Assembly (NCBI GenBank): GCA_028875055.1
Contig: JAPPGG010000069.1
Span: forward strand, 1-64,000
DNA length: 64,000 nucleotides
Source: Chloroflexota bacterium
GTDB lineage: Bacteria > Chloroflexota > Dehalococcoidia > Lucifugimonadales > UBA3495
Reading direction: 5' to 3'
A program made the translations under genes and the position numbers. Shown piece by piece: positions 9,580 to 17,767 of this stretch (position 1 is its first letter; every line of letters starts with the position of its first letter). The notes under the pieces were generated by a model, which was not told the origin of the DNA, searched no databases, and was given only the letters and a program-made list of their open reading frames with translations.

Positions 9580-10935
9580 CTACACCAGCCCTAGCCTCTG
9601 GCGGTACTCCGGATCGTAATCCGCCAGGAGACCCAGCTCCACGGCCCGGGCCGGATCCATCTGGGGCGATGCTTCGCCGCTGGCAGGAATGTCGGTGATG
9701 ATGGTGTCGGCCACCAGCCCCTGGTAAACGTCTTCCTCCAGTCCCAGCAATTCCCGCAGAAGGGGCTTGTTGTCCTGCCCGAATTCAGGGCCGGGACCCC
9801 GAATACTCATGGGAGTGTTCGAGAATTTGTAAGGGCGTCCCATCAGGAATCTGCTGCCCACCTCACGCTCTTCCGGAAAGTCCACCCTCTCCAGGAAGTT
9901 GCGGCGCTTGTAGTGCGGGTCAAAGTGAATGTCCCGCCCCGTGAGAACCGGCCCGGACGGAATGCCTGCCCCCTGCAGCAGGTGCATGAGGTCGTACTTG
10001 TCCTTCGTGGCCGTCCACTGGCCCAGCAGTTCGTCAAGCTCGTCGTGGTTGTTTCGCCGCGAAAGGATATCGCCGAATCGTGGGTCGGAGGCCAGGTCTT
10101 GCCGTCCCATAACCTGGCACAGCGCCTGCCATTCCTCGTCGCTTCCCACCGAGAGGGTAATCCATTGGTCCGTGCCCCTGGCCGGATAGCAGCCCTGAGG
10201 CGCGCGGTAGGGGTGTCGGTTGCCCAGCCGTCCGCCCTCCCTGCCGTTAATTGTGGCATCCATCAGGTACTCGGAGAGAAACATAACCCCGGCCTGGTAC
10301 ATGGCGATGTCGATCCACTGCCCCTTACCGGTGCGGTTGCGGTAGCGCAGGGCCGCCCCCAGAGCAAATATGGCGCTCCACGTGGAAAGAAAGTCCACGA
10401 ATGACGCTCCCGCCTTGGCCGGACCGTCGTTCAGGTACCCGGTAACCCAGCAGTGGCCGTGGGTAGCCTCCTGGGTCGTGGCCTGGGCCGGATAGCCCGA
10501 ATAGGGGCCTTCGCCGTGGCCATACCCGGTATTGGAGACCAGGATGATGTCCGGCTTCAGCTTTTTCAAATTGGGATAGTCCAGCCCCCACCGCCGCATC
10601 ACCCGTGGCGTAAAGTTCTCCATCACCACGTCACTGATGGTCACAAGCTCCCGGAACAGGTCTCGTCCCCTTTCGTCTCCCATATCCAGCACCAGCGACC
10701 GCTTGCCCCGATTCAGGAGATTGTATGTGGAGGGCTTGTTCCACCAGCGTTCCCCGGCCAGGTTTTCGGGGAAGGACCCCGCGTACCCACCCGTACGGGT
10801 AACGTCCGGTCGGCCCGGCCCCTCAATCTTTATGACTTCGGCCCCCAGGTCGGCCAGGTGGCCGCCCGCGTAGGGCAACGCAAAGACGTAGGTTGAGTCC
10901 AGGATTCGGATGCCTTCCAGGGGAAGTCTGGGCAT
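9580..10935 (-). CDS. CaiB/BaiF (family III) CoA transferase, B-type subunit with catalytic Asp
   Basis: A 451-residue family III CoA transferase, moving CoA between carboxylic acids through an aspartyl-CoA intermediate. The N-terminal ILDST...ADLGAEVIKIE signature and the RYRNRTGKGQ segment are typical. The position equivalent to the catalytic Asp169 of formyl-CoA transferase is Asp181 (in SFVDFLST). The protein is about 45 residues longer than usual because of a C-terminal tail. ATG at 10935 follows an AGAGGT. It lies 40 bp downstream of another CoA transferase (10976-12169), so the two form an operon. The same A-then-B arrangement recurs at 58.7-61.2 kb, suggesting a hetero-oligomer. The substrate is unknown. 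Confidence 0.9.
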   Translation of the reverse strand: MPRLPLEGIRILDSTYVFALPYAGGHLADLGAEVIKIEGPGRPDVTRTGGYAGSFPENLAGERWWNKPSTYNLLNRGKRSLVLDMGDERGRDLFRELVTISDVVMENFTPRVMRRWGLDYPNLKKLKPDIILVSNTGYGHGEGPYSGYPAQATTQEATHGHCWVTGYLNDGPAKAGASFVDFLSTWSAIFALGAALRYRNRTGKGQWIDIAMYQAGVMFLSEYLMDATINGREGGRLGNRHPYRAPQGCYPARGTDQWITLSVGSDEEWQALCQVMGRQDLASDPRFGDILSRRNNHDELDELLGQWTATKDKYDLMHLLQGAGIPSGPVLTGRDIHFDPHYKRRNFLERVDFPEEREVGSRFLMGRPYKFSNTPMSIRGPGPEFGQDNKPLLRELLGLEEDVYQGLVADTIITDIPASGEASPQMDPARAVELGLLADYDPEYRQRLGLV

Positions 10936-10975
10936 TTCGGGGCGTACCTCTTTGCCTGGTGTGGGTATTTCGGGA

Positions 10976-12169
10976 CTAGATCACGTTCAACTGCCGCAAC
11001 TGGGTGAACTGCTGCTCGTCGTACTCGAGCCCTTCCACGTAAATCTCCCGGTTGTGCTGGCCGATAGTAGGGGCGGGATACTCCAGTCGGTAGGGAGTTT
11101 CGCTTAGCTTGAACAGCTCCGCCGGCACCCGGACGGTACCCAGCTCCGGATGTTCAATTTCCCTGAAGAAATTGCGGGACTCCAGCTGAGGGCACTGGGC
11201 CAGTTCCGACGGAGTTTGCACCAGGCCGAACAGCATTCGGTATTCCGCCGCCTTGGGAAACAGGTCCCACTTGCCCCTTTCGCTAATGGACTCAATGACG
11301 ATGCGGTCCAGTTCCTCGCCGTTTTCCGCTCGCTGGGCCCGGTCGGCGAATCGCTCCTCCAGCATCTCGGGGCACTGGAAGAACTCCGACAGGTCCTCCC
11401 AGGAGGCGCCGCCGCCGGTCTGAACAATAATCCACCCGTCCTGGCACGGCATGGGATGGCCGAACATGCTCCCGCTGGCCCGCCGCCTGACCTGCGTGCC
11501 GCCCATGAATGGATACATGGTCTGGGTGGCCATCATCGTCGAAGCCACGCATTCGGTAATGGAAACGTCTATGTGCTCTCCCTGGCCCGTAAATTCCCGG
11601 CCAAACAGGGCCATGGAAGTAGTAGCGGCGGCAAAGAGACCCCCCTCGTACTGGGCCTGAAACCCTCCGTGCTTGAGAGGTTCCCGTCCCTGCACTCCGC
11701 TGATGCTCATGATCATGCCCATGGCGTAGTTGACGATTTCTTCGCCCCGGTACTGGCTGTAGGGGCCGTCCTGGCCAAAGGGCGTAACTGAGGTGACGGT
11801 CAGTTCCGGGTTCAGTTCCTTCAATTCGTCGAAGCCCAGGCCAAGGGACGCGAGGTAGCCCGGCCGGTAACTTTCCACGATGACATCCACGCGTGGGGCC
11901 AGGCGCTTCAGGATATCCTGTCCCGTCACCGTTTCCAGGTTGAGTGTGGCGCCCTTCTTGTTGAGGTTCAATACCAGGAAGAAGAGGCTCTTTTCCGGGT
12001 GGGCATCGTCATGAAAAAAGGGCCCCATCCGGCGCAGGGCCGCGCCGCCGGGAGGCTCCACCTTCAGTACATCGGCGCCGTAGTCGGCCAGGAGACGGGC
12101 GCAAAACGAACCGGCAATGTCCTCGCTGAGGTCCAGAACCTTAACCCCGTCCAGCGCGCCAGTTAACAT
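10976..12169 (-). CDS. CaiB/BaiF (family III) CoA transferase, A-type subunit lacking catalytic Asp
   Basis: A 397-residue family III CoA transferase homologue and first gene of a two-gene operon. The fold signatures are clear (VLDLSEDIAGSFCARLLADYGADVLKVE, split here as VLDLSEDIAG and LLADYGADVLKVE; later FTGQGEHIDV and PCQDG). Lining up residues 168-185 with its partner and with formyl-CoA transferase puts Gln173 where the nucleophilic Asp should be. The A-type protein at 60026-61228 has the same Asp-to-Gln change at its own residue 173. It is therefore probably a non-nucleophilic partner in a heteromer with the downstream gene. Heteromeric family III enzymes such as BbsEF and SmtAB are known. 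The ribosome binding site is weak. Confidence 0.88.
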   Translation of the reverse strand: MLTGALDGVKVLDLSEDIAGSFCARLLADYGADVLKVEPPGGAALRRMGPFFHDDAHPEKSLFFLVLNLNKKGATLNLETVTGQDILKRLAPRVDVIVESYRPGYLASLGLGFDELKELNPELTVTSVTPFGQDGPYSQYRGEEIVNYAMGMIMSISGVQGREPLKHGGFQAQYEGGLFAAATTSMALFGREFTGQGEHIDVSITECVASTMMATQTMYPFMGGTQVRRRASGSMFGHPMPCQDGWIIVQTGGGASWEDLSEFFQCPEMLEERFADRAQRAENGEELDRIVIESISERGKWDLFPKAAEYRMLFGLVQTPSELAQCPQLESRNFFREIEHPELGTVRVPAELFKLSETPYRLEYPAPTIGQHNREIYVEGLEYDEQQFTQLRQLNVI

Positions 12170-12339
12170 AAACTACATTGACCCTTGCTATTTTTGGAAT
12201 CGAAGGGGATTTTAGCCCAACCTGCTATGTAAGGCAAACGTGGCCCGCCCCTGCAATGGTACGATGTTGCGCCGGCAAAGGAACGTGGTGAATAATGGGT
12301 TGGCAAAAGACATCGGCAAGACTTTGGAAGGAGCATTCC

Positions 12340-13125
12340 ATGCGTGAGAATCGTGTAAAGAAAGTTATTCGCGAAGGGAAGCTGGCCCTGGGAACTTACG
12401 TGACCTTCGCCGACCCCCAGATAGTTGAGATCATTGGCCTGGCCGGTTACGACGCCGCATTCATTGACATGGAGCACACCGATTTCGACCTGCGCCTGGT
12501 GGGTGAGATGATTCGTGCCGCCGACCTGGCCGGAGTGACCTCCATAGTCCGCGTGCCCGACAACGACGAAAAGCTGATTCTCCGAATCCTGGACGCCGGC
12601 GCCGAGGGCATCATCATTCCCCACGTTGACGGCCTGGAAGGCGCCAGGCGGGCAGTCGCAGCGGTGCGGTACCCTCCCCTCGGCCACCGGGGCGGCGCCG
12701 GCGGCACTCGCGCTGCCGGCTACGGCACCATATCCTGGGACGACCATTGCCGGCAGTCCAACGAGCAGATCCTGCTCTCGGTCATGACTGAGGACGAAAA
12801 GGGAGTCAACGATATTGAGGCCATTGCCGGCCTTGAGGGCATTGACCTGGTCTCCATCGGCCCCACCGATTTTTCCGAATATATGGGCATTCGGGACCCG
12901 CAAAGCCCGGAGTTGCGGGCCAAGCTGACCGAACTCGCGGATCGTATCAAAAGCATTGGCAAGGCCAGGATGCAATTTCCCATGAATCACCCGGCCATGC
13001 CCCTGGGGCCCGGGGAGCTGCAGGAATTGGGTGTAGGCTATACCCACGTCGCGCCGGCTCCCCCCGCTGTGCTCATGCGTTCCCTGCGAGACCGTCTCCA
13101 GACTATCAGGCAGGAAATTGGCTGA
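12340..13125 (+). CDS. HpcH/HpaI-family aldolase
   Basis: A 261-residue class II (metal-dependent) aldolase of the HpaI/citrate lyase superfamily, which cleaves or forms 2-oxo acids with pyruvate. Recognisable are the start VKKVIREGKLALGTY, the barrel strand DAAFIDMEH, EGIIIPHVDG, the acidic metal-site segment MTEDEKGVNDIE and SIGPTDFSEYMG. An upstream ATG at 12295 is possible, but the ATG at 12340 has GGAAGGAG seven bases before it and gives the usual family length. The protein is divergent from the CoA transferase operon just upstream, which may share an aromatic or branched acid breakdown role. The substrate is not known. Confidence 0.88.
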   Translation: MRENRVKKVIREGKLALGTYVTFADPQIVEIIGLAGYDAAFIDMEHTDFDLRLVGEMIRAADLAGVTSIVRVPDNDEKLILRILDAGAEGIIIPHVDGLEGARRAVAAVRYPPLGHRGGAGGTRAAGYGTISWDDHCRQSNEQILLSVMTEDEKGVNDIEAIAGLEGIDLVSIGPTDFSEYMGIRDPQSPELRAKLTELADRIKSIGKARMQFPMNHPAMPLGPGELQELGVGYTHVAPAPPAVLMRSLRDRLQTIRQEIG

Positions 13126-13203
13126 GTCCTCGAACTGACCGTGGCGCCGGCCTTTGACTGTTGCCGGTAGAATTGTTCGGCGCCCTTTTATTTGCTTTCT
13201 GAT

Positions 13204-13968
13204 ATGCGTTTTCCGACCGTCGCCGTTTCCCTGTTGCTGTTCCTTCTCGTGGTGGCCTGCGCCGAGAGTGGCCTGGCCGAACCCATCGCTCTGCCGCAGC
13301 CCTTGCCCACGAATACGCCCCAGCCGGCGGCAACTGACCTGCCGGTAGCGACTCCCTTGCCCGCGGCAACCGATATTCCCATGGCGACTCCCCTGTCCGC
13401 CGCGACTGACCTGCCCACGGCAGCTCCCCTTCCCATGGCAACTGAAATACCCACGGCCACCTTGTACCCAACAGTTGCCCCGCTGCCCGCAGCCACCGAA
13501 TTGCCTACTGCCGAGCCGGCCTCCCCGGCGCCGGTCCTGCCGGTGGCTGAACCGACCCCGGAGGAGCTGCTGCCGCTGGTCACCATCGGTGAAGCTTCCT
13601 GGCCCGTGGAATTGGCCGTCACGCCTGAGGAGCGGTCCCGGGGCCTTTCCGGCCGGGAAGTCCTGCCCGAGGGCTTCGGCATGCTGTTCGTTTTTGAGGG
13701 CGACCATCATTTGAGCTTCTGGATGCGGGAAATGAACTTTCCCCTGGACATGGCCTGGATTGATTCTTCCTGCCACGTGGTTGACGTAACCCGGGATGCC
13801 CCTGTTCCTGAACCTGGCCAGTCTCTTTCTGACCTTCCCAGGTTCTCTCCGTCCCAACCGGCCAGGTTCGTCCTGGAAATTAACGCCGGGGAATTTGATG
13901 GAATGGACGCGAGCATTGGAGAGGCAGTCCGGTTTGAAGGCGCTCTCCAGGGTCAATACGGCTGTTGA
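13204..13968 (+). CDS. DUF192 lipoprotein with Pro/Ala/Thr repeat linker
   Basis: About 254 residues. The N-terminal hydrophobic signal VSLLLFLLVVAC ends in a lipobox-like VVAC, so the mature protein is probably a lipid-anchored surface protein with Cys at its N-terminus. Residues about 30-120 are a degenerate repeat of the type AATDLPxATPLP, low in charged residues, likely an extended cell-wall-spanning linker. The C-terminal 130 residues are a DUF192 domain (RSRGLSGREVLPEGFGMLF, FWMREMNFPLDMAWID). The biochemical role of DUF192 is not established. The ATG at 13204 is preferred to the TTG at 13192 because the signal peptide then starts MRFP. No strong ribosome binding site is visible. Confidence 0.82.
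   Translation: MRFPTVAVSLLLFLLVVACAESGLAEPIALPQPLPTNTPQPAATDLPVATPLPAATDIPMATPLSAATDLPTAAPLPMATEIPTATLYPTVAPLPAATELPTAEPASPAPVLPVAEPTPEELLPLVTIGEASWPVELAVTPEERSRGLSGREVLPEGFGMLFVFEGDHHLSFWMREMNFPLDMAWIDSSCHVVDVTRDAPVPEPGQSLSDLPRFSPSQPARFVLEINAGEFDGMDASIGEAVRFEGALQGQYGC
13290..13545 (+). repeat. Degenerate in-gene tandem repeat (Ala-Thr-Asp-Leu-Pro units)
   Basis: Imperfect repeats with a unit of about 12-13 codons (GCRACTGACCTGCC followed by GCGACTCCCCTG-like halves) encode the linker of the DUF192 lipoprotein. The reading frame is kept and third bases vary, so the protein sequence rather than the DNA appears to be selected. This is not a CRISPR array. Confidence 0.7.
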
Positions 13969-14087
13969 ATGGCTGGCCTGCCCGCCGGCCGGGATTGCGT
14001 ACGCCGATACGGTGGGTTAGAGTGAATCGGCCCCGCGGCTGCCACCGCTGCAGCCCGCGGCAAGTAGATCGAGAGGACTGATCATTT

Positions 14088-15017
14088 ATGGAAGTACTGG
14101 TATCCGGATCCCTGGCCTACGACAGAATCATGGATTTTCCCGGGCGTTTTTCCGAACACATAATGCCCGACAAGATCCATATGATTAACGTCAGCTTCAC
14201 CGTCAACGGACTGAAGGAGAACTTTGGCGGAACGGCTGGCAACATTGCCTACAGCCTCTCCCTGCTGGGGGAGAAACCCCGCATCGTCGCCACCATCGGG
14301 CACGACTACCATCGCTATTTCCAGTGGTTCCAAGAATGCGGACTCTCCACCGACAACATTCGCATCGTCGAGGAAGAAGCCACAGCCTCCGCATACATAA
14401 CCACGGACCTGGCCGACAACCAGATTACCGGGTTCAATCCCGGGGCCATGAAACAACAGGCAGGTTTCGACTTTGGAGGCATCGACCCCAACGACGCCAT
14501 CGCCATAGTGTCTCCGGGTAACATCCAGGACATGGCTGAGTTTACCGACACCCACCAAAGGCTGGGCATTTACTCGATTTTCGACCCGGGCCAGTCCCTC
14601 CCCGCCTGGGCAGGCGATGACCTGGCCCACTGCATCGCCAGTTCACGTATGCTGGTTTCCAATGACTACGAGCTGGCCCTGATCCGGGACCGGACCGGAA
14701 AGTCCACCGGGGAACTGGTTGAAATGGCCGGAACCATCATTACCACCAAGGGAGAGCAGGGAACCGAAATTCTGACCCGGGTGGGCGCCATTCCCGTGCC
14801 CGCCGTTCACACTTCCGACGTGGTGGACCCCACCGGCGCCGGCGATGCCTTCCGGGGCGGCCTCATCAAGGGCCTGGTTGATGGAGCATCCCTTGAGCGG
14901 TCCGTAATGATGGGTACCGTATGCTCCCACTATGCCATCCGCAAGCTCGGTACCCAGGAGTACTACTTCACCTCAGAGGAGTTTGAAGCCACCCTCGTGG
15001 AGAACTTCGGGGCCTGA
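14088..15017 (+). CDS. PfkB-family carbohydrate/nucleoside kinase
   Basis: A 309-residue ribokinase-superfamily sugar or nucleoside kinase. The N-terminal strand VSGSLAYDRIMDFPG, the glycine motif GGTAGNIAYSLSLLG and the C-terminal signature DPTGAGDAFRGG with its catalytic Asp are all present. The overall layout resembles the adenosine kinase-like branch found in archaea and some bacteria. Substrate assignment (adenosine, ribose or another sugar) is inference. GAGG lies 12 bases before the ATG. The gene is followed by a strong GC hairpin at 15046-15068. Confidence 0.87.
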   Translation: MEVLVSGSLAYDRIMDFPGRFSEHIMPDKIHMINVSFTVNGLKENFGGTAGNIAYSLSLLGEKPRIVATIGHDYHRYFQWFQECGLSTDNIRIVEEEATASAYITTDLADNQITGFNPGAMKQQAGFDFGGIDPNDAIAIVSPGNIQDMAEFTDTHQRLGIYSIFDPGQSLPAWAGDDLAHCIASSRMLVSNDYELALIRDRTGKSTGELVEMAGTIITTKGEQGTEILTRVGAIPVPAVHTSDVVDPTGAGDAFRGGLIKGLVDGASLERSVMMGTVCSHYAIRKLGTQEYYFTSEEFEATLVENFGA

Positions 15018-15045
15018 CCAAACCCAACTGGTTGACCAAAGAAGA

Positions 15046-15068
15046 CAGGGCGGGAATTTCCCGCCCTG
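15046..15068 (+). terminator. GC-rich hairpin after PfkB kinase gene
   Basis: A perfect inverted repeat, CAGGGCGGGAA and TTCCCGCCCTG around one base, 29 bases after the kinase stop. No T-run follows, so it may be a Rho-assisted or mRNA-stabilising hairpin. Confidence 0.5.
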
Positions 15069-15237
15069 GCTTGACGTCGGCCATCTGAAATCGGGGGTAG
15101 GCCTGAACCGGACTCTTCCGCGCCGCCGGGTGAAACTCGGAAAGGGGGTGAGGTCCCCCAAACTTAGCCTGCCTTAATGCAGGATAGCCCGTCCGCTTCC
15201 ATTTCGGCGGGGTCCACCTTGACTGTTCGGGCGCTTC

Positions 15238-16335
15238 CTAAATTGTCGTACTGTTGATGACGTGGGGATTGTTCACCACGCCCGGGTTCAGGGAGTGGAC
15301 TGAGGTGTGACCGCAGTGGCCCAGTACCAGGTCAACTTCCTGCCGTAAAATCTCCAGCATCAGCCGGACGCCATCCGCCCCGTTCCAGGCCAGCCCCCAG
15401 AACAGCGGCCGCCCCACCAGCACTGCCCGCGCCCCCATCGACAGCGCCTTTATGACGTCGCTGCCCCGCCGGATTCCCGAGTCCATGTATATTTCCGCGC
15501 GGTCCTGCACCGCCTCCACTATCTCCGGAAGCATTTCTATGGTGGACAGCGTGCCGTCCAGCTGCCGCGCCCCGTGGTTGGATACCCAGATGCCCTCCAC
15601 TCCGTGCTGCACCGCCTGGTAAGCATCCTCCGCCGTCCTCACGCCCTTCAGTACAATGGGCAGCGATGTCTGTTCCCGCAGCCAGCCCAGTTCGCCCCAG
15701 GTCAGGGGAACGTTCCAGGGGCGCTGGTAATACAGGGCCTCCAGCGTATCCGGTACCAGGCCCAGTCCCGCTTCCTCGCCTACGAAATTGCCCGGGTTAA
15801 ATCCCCGCGGCCTCTCCGAGCCGTGCCGGATACTCCGCTCAATGGGGCTGTTGATGGGAGTGTCGATGGTCAGGGCGATGGCCTTGTAACCTGCCCGCTC
15901 CGCCCGTTTCACCAGCATCGCGCTGGTTTTCTGGTCCTGGTGGTAAAGCTGGAACCACAGGGGCCCGCTGGATACTTCCGCCACCTGCTCAATGCTGAAA
16001 TGGGAACCGGTAGCCAGCGTCATCAGGGTTCCAGCGGCGCCGGCCCCTTTAGCGGTGGCAAGTTCTCCCTCCGGATGGGCCATCTGGTGGCCGCCGGCGG
16101 GAGCAACCATCACGGGAAAGCTTATCTTCTCCCCCAGGACGGTGGTGGACAGGTCCCGGTCCGACACGTCCTGCATAAAGCGGGGGCGAAGGGTTATAGC
16201 CTCCAGCGCGGCCCGGTTTCGCCTGACGGTTACTTCGTCCTGGGCTCCACCGTCAATAAAGGCCCAGGCATGGGGACTGATGAACCGGGAAGCGTGCTCC
16301 TCCAGTTCATACAGGTTCAATGGTTCCAGTCGCAT
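15238..16335 (-). CDS. FMN-dependent alpha-hydroxy-acid oxidase/dehydrogenase
   Basis: A 365-residue member of the glycolate oxidase/L-lactate dehydrogenase (cytochrome)/lactate monooxygenase family, which oxidises 2-hydroxy acids to 2-oxo acids with FMN. Seen are FIDGGAQDE near residue 27, the substrate-side segment WFQLYHQD, the catalytic-His motif SNHGARQLD and the FMN-phosphate region DSGIRRGSDVIKALSMGARAVLVGRP. The TIM-barrel length is standard. GGAGG lies seven bases before the ATG. The substrate (lactate, glycolate, mandelate) is undetermined. It sits alone between a kinase and a small GYD protein. Confidence 0.9.
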   Translation of the reverse strand: MRLEPLNLYELEEHASRFISPHAWAFIDGGAQDEVTVRRNRAALEAITLRPRFMQDVSDRDLSTTVLGEKISFPVMVAPAGGHQMAHPEGELATAKGAGAAGTLMTLATGSHFSIEQVAEVSSGPLWFQLYHQDQKTSAMLVKRAERAGYKAIALTIDTPINSPIERSIRHGSERPRGFNPGNFVGEEAGLGLVPDTLEALYYQRPWNVPLTWGELGWLREQTSLPIVLKGVRTAEDAYQAVQHGVEGIWVSNHGARQLDGTLSTIEMLPEIVEAVQDRAEIYMDSGIRRGSDVIKALSMGARAVLVGRPLFWGLAWNGADGVRLMLEILRQEVDLVLGHCGHTSVHSLNPGVVNNPHVINSTTI

Positions 16336-16508
16336 TTCTTGGCCTCCGACAATTCACCTGCCGAAGCCCTCTCATTCACCAGGTGTGGCCGCGGCGCGCC
16401 AATTATACACCGGAACCTCCGCCCTTACCGAACTTCCGGGGCGCCCGGCAGGGCAACGCGCCTCCGGAGTTCGGACCGAGTCAGCGCTTGCTGACCTGCG
16501 GGGGTCGC

Positions 16509-16829
16509 TCAGGCGTTCGGTGGGCGATAGTTCACCGGGATGCTGGCCGCCGCGTCAATCTCTTCGGGAGTCAGCAATGCGGTTGTGCTCCAGCTGATCG
16601 CTCCCGCAGATGCGATGCTCATACCCAGCGCGGTTGCATTTGCCCGCTCCGGGACTTCAAAGATGACATAAAGGTCATCCTCGCCAAAGGCGAAATAGAG
16701 CGACTCAACCGTCCCTCCAACGGAGCCTATGGCTTCAGTTATGGCATTCTTGCGGGAGGTACCCCCTTCGTTTATCAGTCCCTTCAGTCCTTCCACGGAA
16801 TAGGACGCCTTGGCCAGGTATTTCGGCAT
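16509..16829 (-). CDS. GYD-domain small protein
   Basis: About 106 residues starting MPKYLAKASYS. The pattern fits the GYD domain family, small proteins of dimeric alpha/beta-barrel (ferredoxin-like) fold and unknown function: SVEGLKGLINEGGTSRK, a variant of the GYD-like turn, then DLYVIFEVPE. An ATG 30 bases further upstream exists, but AGAGGAGG directly precedes the chosen one. It lies 55 bp downstream of an SDR gene on the same strand and is probably co-transcribed with it. Confidence 0.78.
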   Translation of the reverse strand: MPKYLAKASYSVEGLKGLINEGGTSRKNAITEAIGSVGGTVESLYFAFGEDDLYVIFEVPERANATALGMSIASAGAISWSTTALLTPEEIDAAASIPVNYRPPNA

Positions 16830-16884
16830 AATCGCTTCCTCCTCTCTGTAAGTCCTCAAGCATTATGATCTTAACCCGCAAACG

Positions 16885-17649
16885 TCATCGCAGGTGGGAA
16901 CCGGCGTCCACCATTATGGTCTCGCCGGTCACATGTTCCGCTCCCTCCAGCAGCCATACCACCGGTTCAGCCACAATGTCCGGGTGGCCGGCTGCCTTCA
17001 GGGGAGTCCCCTGCGCGTATCTCTCGATGAAGGCGTTGTAGTTCTCCTCGCCCAGTCCTTCCCGCCACCACCGGGTCTGCATCACCCCTGGGCAAACGGC
17101 GTTGACCCGTATTTCCGGCGCCAAAGCCCGCGCCAGGGACAGCGTCATCGTATTGAGCGCGCCCTTGGACGCGGCATAGGCGATGGAACTGCCCGAACCG
17201 CTGAACCCGGACCCGGAAGAGATGTTGACTATGGCCCCCCTGCCCTGCGCCTTCATGGCCGGGGCCACCGCCCGCACCGTCTGGTATGCCCCGACCACGT
17301 TTACCGCGAAAATCTGGTTGAAGTCCTCGGCCGTCAGCCCATCCAGGTCCGAGTGGGTCACAATCTTGGAGCGGGCCGCGTTGTTCACCAGTCCGTCAAT
17401 CCGCCCCCAGCGGTCCAGCGCCTCCCGGGCCATGCGGCGGCAGTCCTCGTCCACCGAGACGTCCGCCTGGCAGAGCATCGCTTCGCCCCCCAGGGCCGCG
17501 CACGCCTCGGCCGTCTCTTTTGCCTCGGCAGCGGAGCGGGTGTAATTGACGACTACCCGGCCCCCCCGGCCGGCCAGGCGCTGGGCCACCGATGCCCCCA
17601 GGCCCGTGGCCGACCCGGTAACAATGAAGACGCCGCCCTCAATTTCCAT
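16885..17649 (-). CDS. Short-chain dehydrogenase/reductase
   Basis: A 254-residue classical SDR, an NAD(P)-dependent alcohol or 3-oxoacyl reductase. It has the cofactor motif TGSATGLG, NNAA, the catalytic Ser in NISSGSG, and YAASK with catalytic Tyr and Lys, then CPGVMQT. An Asn-Tyr after the second strand (VVVNYTRS) suggests a preference for NADPH. Start MEIEGG is chosen because GGGAGGAG stands just upstream; an in-frame ATG 18 bases earlier is less likely. The substrate is unknown. It precedes the GYD protein gene in the same direction. Confidence 0.9.
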   Translation of the reverse strand: MEIEGGVFIVTGSATGLGASVAQRLAGRGGRVVVNYTRSAAEAKETAEACAALGGEAMLCQADVSVDEDCRRMAREALDRWGRIDGLVNNAARSKIVTHSDLDGLTAEDFNQIFAVNVVGAYQTVRAVAPAMKAQGRGAIVNISSGSGFSGSGSSIAYAASKGALNTMTLSLARALAPEIRVNAVCPGVMQTRWWREGLGEENYNAFIERYAQGTPLKAAGHPDIVAEPVVWLLEGAEHVTGETIMVDAGSHLR

Positions 17650-17767
17650 GGAACACTCCTCCCTCAAGGGGTATTAATCGCCCTTTGCCGGGGATTATCA
17701 GCGCCTGTTCGTAGTGAGTGAAGGGGGAAGGCAATAGCAGTGATGCACGGAAGACCCGGCTGGCAAG

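Noticed and set aside
13290..13545. CRISPR-like spacing of short repeats
   Set aside because: The repeats are degenerate, in frame and encode a linker; there are no constant repeats with unique spacers, and no cas genes in the window.
12163..13956. Minus-strand open frame of 597 codons
   Set aside because: It runs opposite to the HpaI aldolase and DUF192 genes, has low-complexity Gly/Arg-rich translation and no family resemblance; it is a GC-rich shadow.
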